This document shows positions 1-64,000 of a stretch of 64,000 nt of DNA, piece after piece (positions within the stretch are counted from its first letter, which is position 1; the number at the start of each line of letters is the position of its first letter). The stretch is from Tubiluchus corallicola (lineage: Eukaryota > Priapulida > Priapulimorpha > Priapulimorphida > Tubiluchidae), in assembly GCA_030141605.1 (NCBI GenBank), contig JAQGDQ010000054.1, positions 1 through 64,000 on the forward strand, written 5' to 3'. The notes beneath the pieces are model-generated. The model was not told the origin of the DNA. It ran no database searches and worked only from the letters and a program-made list of their open reading frames with translations. A program made the position numbers and the translations under genes.

Positions 1-3000
1 GAATGGCTTATCATATATCTTTTGGCTATCTAACTACTGAATTGCATTTCGATGTTGTTTCTAAATTGTGGTAAATTTCTTTGTTTTAGATGCCATGACA
101 ATGAACAATTTGTTCGAAACCGGTCGGCAATAAATTCAATTTTGGTGTAGTTACATCTATTTGCCAAATATGGATAATTCAATTATATATATATGGATGA
201 AACTAACCAAATTGAAGTATGCCAGCGAAAACAACGAATAACGTCAAACTTTCACTCATATTAGCACAAACTTTATGTTAGCGAGTTTATTTAACCATAT
301 TCAAATTTGACTAGTTAAAGCACAACACTCAAGTGCATAAAGTATCCGACGCATTCCGTTTCTACACATTTAATACAGTAACCAGAAATACAGGATGGCA
401 AACACAATGCAACTGCACAACATAAAACTTTCAGTAAGGTTGGTAGGAATAATGCCGAGAGAAAAATGATAACCCAAGCAATAACAACAGTTGGTCACTT
501 TCTCATCATAAATCAATAAAAAGACAATGCATCTTTATCTATTTATCCATTGCTGACAGGTCAATAAGAACTATAACGTCATCAGTCAGCAATAATCATT
601 TGTAAACACTACATTCAATCAATCTACCAAAATTAATAATAATTCATGAGCATTAATTAACTCTCTATATATAAATATTTATACGCAAAGTAATTCTACT
701 TTTCAACTTATTTTTGTTATTGTTTGATTATTTCAGCTTATTAATTAGCTATTGTGGATCAACGATGTCGCCAATTATTAGCGCGCGACTTTTAATGATT
801 AAAACTCTGACTGTTATCTGACAGTCAGATAAATCGTTTTGTGTTAAAATAAAAACTATAATTTCTTAGCTGAAAGGCTCTATTACACTACTGCCACACG
901 GTTAGAATTAGGATTCATCTGCAGCATTGCGCGTAAGCACACATGCCCGCATAGCTATAAAAATATTATTAGAATGTACCGTATTTGTGAAATCGAAGTT
1001 TAACGAGCGTCGACATTGCAGGCTCTCTCAGGGTGTATTTTTGAGGTAGCGAGTTAGACGTGTCATAATTAATTAACGAAGGGATTTGCGACAATTTTTT
1101 TGTTCTGAACCAAGAACATGCAAATTAATTATCCTGCCAAATTTCAACTGAGTTGAATAAGCAGTTTGGAGTTCAAAAAAGTGTGACGGACAGAGTGAGT
1201 GAATGAAGGAATGAATGAATCACCAGAAGGATACAAGCTGACCTTCGGGAACATTTCAGTGGTTATGCAAGATTTTGTGTCTTGTTGATATGGTTAATAA
1301 AATTCAGTACCTATGTTTCCGAAATAATTAAGAAAAATAATATGAAAAATGTATGAGTAAATGAATGTTTGAATAAATGAACGAGTGTGACTAAAATAAA
1401 TGAATGAACGGACGAATGACTGAATAAATGAATGCATAAATGAGAGAATCCAAAATTAAATGTAGCAGTGTCTTATTCATTACAATGACAATAAGATTAG
1501 ATTTGGTATAATGATAATTAAGGGTCGGCATTGTCTTCGTGACTTTATACAGTGACTTTATATATTGAAATAAGCAGAATTTCTGTTATAGATTACGTAG
1601 AATATAGATTATAATCTGGCCTCTACAACCTTATCTTCTTTGTCTAAGCTGCATGGCATCCGAACTAATTTGTAAAATTTCACAATTTTCTGCTTGGCTT
1701 GCTATATTTATGTGTGTACCTTATTTGTATATTTAATTTTTGGCATATATAAATATAAATATAAACATAGTTCTATTTTCCACCTTTAACATGATAAAAC
1801 TTACACAGCATGAGATTTAAAATAAAAATGCTGGCTTTTACAGATTATTATTCAGAATAAAATCGTGAAAACGTGTGAAAGAAAGAAAGATTAAATCGAT
1901 AATATTTAATGACTTACCACCTCTATAATTTTTATTATTTTAATAATTAATAATTTAATCAGAATATAGCTAATGTTTAAGCATGCAGCTAAACAGTTGT
2001 TCAAACAATGAATAATCATTTAATAATATTTTTCCCATTAATAGCTGACAATTTGGTTTACAGATAACATTAGACATTTATTTATTTAGCAGTGACCGAT
2101 GATTTGCACAGATTTCTCGCATTTTTTTCCTTTTCCAAATTGAAGTAAAATGAGCCATATATCATCGGTAAAGACTTACATTGGGACTTGTTTGCCAAGA
2201 TCATTATAACAGTTTCAACTACTGCACATACAAAAAATATTCACGTCCATAAAATCGATTGGAATTGTGAACACTGATCGTAATTTGTAGCTACGTTATG
2301 CCTCAACATATAAATTGCAAAGTATATGTACAAAATGAAAATTTTTTATACTTTTATCAATATTGCAGAATACAAAGTAATATAAACAGAATTATCTCTG
2401 GATTTCGCGTAGGATGGAACTTTGCCTTTGAAACGACAACAACAAAAAAGCAGCATGGACGGCAAGTAGTTAGAAAAACAGAAAAAGTGTAAAATAGCTA
2501 TGCCTATAGTCAAGATATATTAAAAACTGTATCGCTACTTTTTTCACGGTAGCAGTTACAAATTAGTAAAATGGGAAAAGCAGTAAAATGAGAAAACTGT
2601 TGGAGAGCTCTCTAGTGTCGTTTAAATACTACGCCTACAATTAATGATCATACAGCTGTACAGAATTATAAGATGGCTTATCCAATGTCCGCAGATTATA
2701 GAACTAATGCACCAGTAAGCGTTATGTCATTGTAAGAAGGTTCATTTTCGCTTGCAGTCACAAGTCGTATGGAATACCCTGACATTTTTTGAAGACTTGG
2801 TTGTCAGTGGATGCTGATCTGGCACAGCTGTGGTTGTTCCGGGTTTACTTCCGGGAACGGAATGGCTCGCTGGAATGGGAAATTTGAAGCGTGGGTGGGT
2901 TGGTACCAGGAAAAACTACTTTTGGGCAGGCTTACCTATTATATGCGCCCTTAAACTATTCCTGTCACTAATTGACTGATATTGATTAGTTTATTCGTCT

Positions 3001-3400
3001 CATTCCGTATGCTACTATTTAATTACACGCAGTTCATTATAATTGCATTGAGACGGGATGGCGAAACGCCATAAAGGTCACCTAGCAGCCATCCCTAAAT
3101 TCTGTTTTTTTTGGGTTGCTAATACAAGTACTTGTCAACACTGGTGTCATAATGAGCAATAATTTAGCTGTCCAATTGACTGACTAGTTTTTAGGTTTCA
3201 CAACATCGCTGTTATACACAAGAAAAAAATACGAGAGTAAAAATACGAGTAAAAAATAATTTCAACTTTGTCTAGTGAAACCAAAAAGGATTGTTTCATG
3301 ACAGATATTTTTCATTGAGTGAGTTTACACGGATGTGACTCGACCCAAATGGTTACTCTTCTGGACGTTGTTGTTGTTCTTGTTGTTGGGGGATAACCGT
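1..3400. other. AT-rich intergenic sequence, no gene seen
   Basis: Short ORFs only, stop-rich in all frames, no splice-consistent coding chain. Holds the diffuse GAATGAAT tract and a small GC-rich patch at about 2770-2930 that I cannot assign. At 3055-3095, GGGATGGC and GCCATCCC can pair, competing with the inner hairpin ATGGCGAAACGCCAT. Confidence 0.6.
1195..1445. repeat. Diffuse (GAATGAAT)n tract
   Basis: Repeated GAATGAATGAA, ATGAACGAG and GAATAAATGAATG blocks separated by unique sequence. Decayed tetranucleotide repeat. Confidence 0.75.
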
Positions 3401-3410
3401 TTGAATAAAG

Positions 3411-3755
3411 CTCAAGGCTCCGTGAACTCGCAACGAATTAATGAAATTTCGCGCAAGTTTACTAAAATGAACTTCGCATCGACTGTGGGGCTGCATTTCT
3501 GATAGGCCACTTTAAATTCAAGATGGCGTCAAAATATTGTTTTAGAAAAAGGGCTAAGGCTCCACTAGTTCACAATGGAATGTCATGAAACTGGATCATA
3601 CTTGAACGAATTCCGCATCAACCAAAGGAGTTAGATTTTCGATTAGCCACTTTGAAATCAAGATGGCAGGGGTAATTATTGTTTTCGAAAAAGCCCAAGG
3701 CTCTCTCAATTCGTAATGGATCGTCATTATGGAATATTAGAACATGAATTTCGCA
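3411..3755. repeat. Diverged tandem repeat, about 141-bp period
   Basis: Landmarks AAGGCTC at 3413, 3554 and 3694, and TTCAAGATGG/ATCAAGATGG between them, recur at about 141 bp. About 2.5 units can be seen, ending at the palindrome. Confidence 0.75.
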
Positions 3756-3840
3756 TCAACTGATGAATCGGATTTTCGATCTGTCATTTTGAATTGTCAG
3801 AATTCAAAATGTCAGATCGAAAATCCGATTCGTCAGTTGA
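3756..3840. repeat. Near-perfect palindrome, 40-bp arms and 5-base loop
   Basis: Left arm 3756-3795 and right arm 3801-3840 are inverse copies with two mismatches. The loop is GTCAG and the centre GAATT-GTCAG-AATTC. The arm contains TCGGATTTTCGATCTG. It begins inside the last unit of the 141-bp repeat, so the right arm looks like an inverted copy of part of that unit. Confidence 0.93.
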
Positions 3841-4370
3841 CCTCATTTCTAATGATCTTGAGTTCAGCGAATCCCTCGACCATAGTTCGAGTCGAACTTG
3901 TTTTTACACAAGTGCCTCACATGCTTCGCCATTCTTGCATGTCGTGATCTACAGAATTATATCGTAACCATATTCTAGCTCCATAAAGATGCCTCCTCTG
4001 CTTTTTTGCTTATTCTCGGTATCACTATGCTTCCATTTTGCCTTTTTGTTCTTGTTGCTAGCTGCACACTGTAAAAAATCTGTCTGCAACAAAATTGTGT
4101 AACACCAATAATTGTCGCTGACGAAATTGAGCCAAATTAACAAAATTTTTAATTAGCATTAGTTCAAAACAAAAAAAAATTTCTTTGCCGGGACACTAAC
4201 TTTTCTTAATTTTATTAGCAACACTGCAAGGACACATTTGGAATTAACACATGTGATTTGTATAGTTTTTCAACAACTAGGAAAACTTTGTAAGATCAAT
4301 AGAACAATAGAAGACTGATGTATCTCGTCCTTTTGTTTTCTGAATATCTCACATAAAAGAATGGTATAAG

Positions 4371-4499
4371 ATCACATAAATAGCTTAATTTTTCAGCGAT
4401 TTAATTACAGTCAACATCTATCATTCGTGACAAATCATATAAATAGCTTAATTTTTCAGCGATTTAATTACAGTTAACATCTATCATTCGGGACAAATC
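4371..4499. repeat. 63-bp tandem duplication
   Basis: Units 4371-4433 and 4434-4499, both with ATAAATAGCTTAATTTTTCA and CATCTATCATTCG, differing at a few bases. Recent duplication, no coding sense. Confidence 0.93.
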
Positions 4500-5869
4500 G
4501 GAACAGCTGGAATATTTACTGTAATACTTTCAATGTTTGGCTGTCAGGATACCACGTTTATTCACCACTTCTCAAGCTATATACATCGCATAAGAATTAT
4601 CGATACTGTATTTGCTGCAGACACTTTTCAATATTGTTCCATTAATTAAACTGTTACAGTAGGCTAGATTACTGACTGGGTTATTCGACTGCGGCGTAAT
4701 TTTTATAAACTTCGCTGTCTTCCCGTAAAGCCGTTCTCGTTTTCATTTCTCATTCTTGTTGTTTATGTAATAAGTTTTTTCTTCTTCTTCTGTTGCTTGC
4801 TCTAAATATCTATTGTGGGCACTAAACCTTTTTTCCTTAGAGCATTCCACTGTTTCCTGTCAGCCGAAGTTCTCTGCACCTGTGATGTTATTGTTAAGTT
4901 TGGTCTGTCTATTTGTTAGTCGTTAATTCTTGATACCTATGTTGTCCTTGGTTTGTTTGGAGTCGTTTAGCAGGTTTTAGTGCCTCGTTTAATTAATGCT
5001 AATCTAACTAGTGTTATTTCTGGTAATCTCATAAATGTCATTCCCATCTTAGCCTTCTGACTTTAATATTAATGCTCCAAAGTTTTTCTTTGTTTCTGTT
5101 GCGCAGTGCTCGCTTGAAATGACATACTGTCATTTTATTTTTGGAATTTTTTGAACAAACCCAATCTCTGTGAAATACATCATTCTGTTTCTTTATTGCA
5201 GTTAAACTCCACATTTTAATGATTTTATTACTATTGTAAATGAAGATATCGTATAAAAACATAAATAACATAAAACATGTGCTCTATTAAAATAGTTAAT
5301 AAGTCTTTAGTTGTTATGTTGTGGGGCGACAATAGAGTAACTTTATATCCTAAATTTACGATAACAGATTTTTCTAGAGGAACGCTAAAACGGCGTTCTA
5401 AATAACATAGCCATGAAAATTTACTGGTAGTGACATAGCATGGCAATGCTAATTGGTCCAGGCAGTTGGGCAAAATAAAACTCAATTAAAAGAGAGTAGC
5501 TGCGCGTTTTGGACTACCTTTTCGTTAGTACTAAAGGATAACAATAAACGAACTCTGATTCTAAGAAAAACATTTTTTTAAATTTAATCAGGCAATCGGC
5601 TATGTACAGGGTTAAATATAAGCTTTTGTTGGATAGGTAGGGGTAGGGCACAATATGTTCGGCAGAGTTAGTCTCGTGAATGTCAGAGCCATTTATTTTA
5701 ATCTGCTTCGATCACATCATACAAGCTGTGTAATATAGGCTTTAGACTAAATATTGAAAGCATGTTAGATTCTCTATTTCAGCAGTACGTTAATCTACGC
5801 TTTCTGTGCCCCCTGGCAAAAGTCAAAAGGATAAAATTACATTATAATTATATCATCTTCTTTACAATC
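4500..5869. other. Intergenic sequence, possible old LINE debris
   Basis: Two minus-strand ORFs (5231-5485 and 5038-5271) overlap and read as one degenerate coding-like stretch (for example FHRDWVCSKNSKNKMTVCHF). They lie directly downstream of the LINE on the same strand, but I could not match them to a known motif. Confidence 0.35.
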
Positions 5870-7260
5870 TTCTTTGGATCTTAGAGTTCGACTCGCACGT
5901 GTCCCTTCTCATATTCATTTTAACTTTACTGATGGATCGTGCATTTACAGTATCTGCTGGGAGTAAGTTCCTCAGATAGTGACTCGAGAAGCAAAAATGG
6001 GAAAGGATGCTGGTTCGGTTATATTCAATGAAAAGTTTGGAATCATGGGCCTCGTACTTTTCTGCGTGGTCTTTAGAAGAAATGTTTCTTGCAAAACTGG
6101 ATGTCTTTTCACAATTTTGTAACAATTGACATGTTCAGTTGTACCTCGACGTTGTTCTACAGTGGATATCAATGCGGGACCTGTATCAACAACTAACGTC
6201 ATACAACTGTTTTGAGTTTTTTCTATTGCACCTTTCAGGGTTACATTATGCGGACATGCGGTGATGCAAATTCCAAAATAGTATGAACAATAGCTTTGTA
6301 TAAAGAAACAATACATTAGCAGATCCTGAAATGGCACAGTCATCTAATCATACCAATTCCATGATTTGCCTGAGCTATTATAAAAATTATGATTTATATG
6401 AGCATTCCATTTTATGTCAGTGGATACGTAGACACCCAAGTCACGTACGACAGACTTCTCTTTCATGACTTCATCACTGATATAATAAGTTGGCTCCATA
6501 CACTAATAAGCAACATTCCCTTCTCTTATGTTGCATGAACCATTCATTGTAGCATTTTCTCAATTTGACTGAGGTCACTTTGTAAAATAAATTGGTCTAA
6601 ATTACCCCAGATTGGGAGATCGGGATTAAAACTATCCACAAATAAAGGGACAGTTGTACTAGGTGACACACAATTAGTAATATCATTCATAAAAACAAGA
6701 AAGCAATAATGGCCATTTCAAATTTAGGCTACGTTGGGGGAATCCACTATTTGCTGGGTACGAGTTTGTAGTTATACTATTCATAACAATTCACATAACA
6801 AATACATTAACATTGTATTCCGAAAATCCATGTTAAGCGATAAATGTCTTAGAGGAACAGAACCGATTTAAAGTATAAAAATTAATATCAATACCTGGCA
6901 AAGACTGATAAAGAAATGGGAGGGCTAAAAAAATCACCCCCCTCATTTTAGCAGAAAAGTAAATTAGTAACAGCAGAGCAATTTGGTAAATAGCCATGCT
7001 GGTTTTTGCACATACTTAGAAATGACAAGAAATAGAAGTACCTCATTCCATATAATGGCTTCAAGGCATTTGACAACAACCGATGTTAAAGAAATAGCCC
7101 TTTAATCAACACACGATGGAGTTGTAAAAGATTTCTTTGGAATCACAGTGACATTTGAGTCCGACCAGTACAAAGGAACTTTGAAAAAGCCAGGATTTTT
7201 CTTAAAAATCACAAGTAATGATAAAGCAAGTTGCAAAGGTTCTTATAATTGTCCTTCTGA
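5870..7260 (-). pseudogene. Decayed CR1/jockey-type LINE reverse transcriptase
   Basis: On the minus strand, with frameshifts and stops, the order of reverse-transcriptase motifs is preserved. They are SLLVIFKKN and SDSNVTVIPKKSF (7200-7130), AISLTSVVVKCLEAIIWNEV (7110-7050), GVPQ/LFINDITNCVSP (6740-6650), RDLGVYVSTDIKWNAHI (6450-6400), HTILEFASP (about 6280) and a C-terminal LLPADTVNARSIS (5960-5920). These are the fingers, palm and C-terminal landmarks of CR1/jockey-like non-LTR retrotransposons. The catalytic Asp pair is not intact. It is a dead copy in the intergenic region. Confidence 0.8.
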
Positions 7261-9129
7261 CTTCCTAAAGAGTAACCATTAATAATCTAAGTAGGAAGGT
7301 CATTTGAGTTGCCAACAGTTTTGCATATGCTATCAACAGGAGCTTTAGTTAAAGTATAGTATTAACGTTGTCAGAGGATGGTGAGTCCACATAAGCCTGA
7401 CTAATATATTTAGGACTTTTTGAGATTTCTGCCAAGTTACAAGCCACATTGATAACAGTGTTCACCAGCTGGCGCATATTTAGTACCACGTACGGTTACT
7501 GTTTTTTGTTTTGCTACACCTAGCCATCTCACAGTTGTAGCAAGGTGATCGCGTATGTTGTTCACACAAGGCCAAGTAGGTGTTAGTTTTCTTTCCAATG
7601 GCAATGACGATTTGGTGATTAGCCGACAGCAATAGTAACTTAAAATACTTGGTTCTCACAATAGAAAATTTTTTGCTGCACTTTTGTTATGCTGTTATAA
7701 AATTATATATTTCTATGCTATTTTTATATTTATATTTAGAACGATTTATATAATAGTACGTATGTTATACCTTATTTGTATCGAAATTTTAAAGGTGGTC
7801 GTGGTGGCTTATAATTAATGTTAGTTGTTGGGTGTCAAAATGTCGTTCGAAGTAATTTCCGTAATAAAGCAGGTTTCCTTTCTTGGCATGGCGCCGCAGA
7901 ATTTCGTTTATTAAGTAATCACGTGGTTTATCTCAAAACTGGTGCAGACAAGCGACAGGCGTAGTAGTGTCTTTTCTGATTTACTGCTGTGTTTACTTGT
8001 CTGAAGGGCAGATTTCTTTTATTTTAGAATAGTCTGACTCTGAGGACTACCGATTTCCATTTGTTCGAATGATGTTCCAGCACACCCAGAGTTACACTTG
8101 AGTATGCATAGTCAGTGCAGTTGTAGTGTGCTGCTGTGCGAACTTATTTACGAAAAATAGCTTTTTTTGCTTTATACACGTTAATTTTGAATAAACAGTA
8201 AATGTTCAAATTTTAAAAATATTTTTGACTGATCCAAGAGGTGAGGTGATTGTTGTATGCAGCAGCTGTGTAAGGCTTTACCTTTGTCTAATACTAATAC
8301 TAAGTAGTACAGTAAGGGTGGTTGACTCGCTAACCTTTGGTTTTTCGCCATCCTTTCTCCCATGTTCATTTATATTTTTGTATATTTTATTGTTAAATTA
8401 GTAAATTTATGGAGGAAAATAAAAATTAATTACTAATACCTCGACTTTGCCATATACAAGCTGTACGTCGTTTTTCTGTGCGTTTTTCAATTTCCGTGAT
8501 CAGCTTGATTCAGCTAGCATGTTAGTCTGCATAAAAAATTGTTTTTCACAATTAAGCTATGCTGCAGTTCCGCATACTAGTGAAGTATGTGGTCATTTCA
8601 TGCATATGATGCACAAAACAGGCCAGAAATTGTGTGTTTGACTGCTGAATGTGGTGTCCACTACAACTCTGTCATTGTACCAAATAAAAATTATGTTGAG
8701 ATTAACTTCTGGGTTTCCATGACTAGATATTATTTATTCACAAGTTACGAAAACCTAACAAACGTATGATGAAAAATAATGTATTCTTAAACTGATGGAA
8801 CAGAAGTAATTTTACTAAAAAGATACTGAAGTGCTGAAACTGTACTGATTAAGTACGTTACAATAAAACTATATTGAAACTAAAGCAATCATTTAAAAAC
8901 ATCACAACTGAAATCAACCAAATTGCATTGCTAAAACAGTCAGTATTTTTCAAAAACGCTCATAACAAATATCAAATGTGTGCTTGAGTAGCAAAATCGT
9001 CCGTAAGTCGGCAACTAAGCTTTTCTAATTATTCAAACACCCTGAATCTCCATTACATGATGATCATTTTGATACCAAGCTCATCGCTCTACGTTATTTC
9101 GAAGCTGAGATAATCATCATTGAAGTTGA
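7261..9129. other. Region upstream of the polycystin-like gene
   Basis: No coding exon could be tied to exon 1. An unseen 5' exon and the promoter may lie here; no convincing TATA box or initiator was identified. Contains a moderately GC-rich patch at about 7880-8150. Confidence 0.4.
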
Positions 9130-9159
9130 GGTGAACGCTGCACACTGAAAAACATAATC

Positions 9160-64000
<54,841 letters not shown>

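Noticed and set aside
5038-5485. Small minus-strand protein-coding gene
   Set aside because: Overlapping frames, no start or splice support, and next to LINE debris on the same strand.

Overview
This window is animal nuclear DNA. It is AT-rich, has long introns with GT...AG borders and pyrimidine-rich acceptors, and is full of eukaryotic transposon remnants. There are no operons, Shine-Dalgarno sites or long uninterrupted ORFs. The gene content (WSC, PKD and REJ modules in one polycystin-like receptor) and the CR1/jockey-like LINEs, pogo/Tigger-like, hAT and mariner elements and a Helitron-like array point to an invertebrate. An early-branching marine animal such as a sponge or cnidarian is plausible, but the species cannot be named from the sequence.

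Layout. Bases 1 to about 9,130 are intergenic: short tandem repeats, a near-perfect 40-bp-arm palindrome (3756-3840), a 63-bp duplication and a decayed LINE reverse transcriptase on the minus strand (5870-7260). From about 9,160 to the right edge a single plus-strand gene fills the window. I assembled it by hand as 60 coding exons. Splice phases agree at all 59 junctions, giving 9,532 nt or about 3,177 residues without a stop. It enters in a signal-peptide-like exon and leaves the window still coding.

The protein reads, in order: secretion signal; a jelly-roll-like N-terminal module; a WSC domain; a Cys-rich region and several divergent PKD-type beta-sandwich repeats; a long REJ (receptor for egg jelly) module; an EGF-like module interrupted by an aspartate-rich tract; and a helical and beta region that looks like the start of a GAIN domain. 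This is the extracellular half of a polycystin-1/REJ-family receptor. The GPS cleavage site, PLAT domain and membrane segments would be expected beyond base 64,000.

The introns hold most of the novelty. They include a head-to-tail array of four Helitron-like units (46069-49215), a 5S-rRNA-headed SINE with target-site duplication (29908-30444), a tRNA-like SINE family with about seven copies, three hAT-type elements (two with perfect 8-bp target duplications, one of them nested in another transposon), two pogo/Tigger-like MITEs with the same ends, mariner-like MITEs, two further LINE fragments, and long microsatellites. No second gene, functional tRNA gene, CRISPR array or prokaryotic feature was seen.
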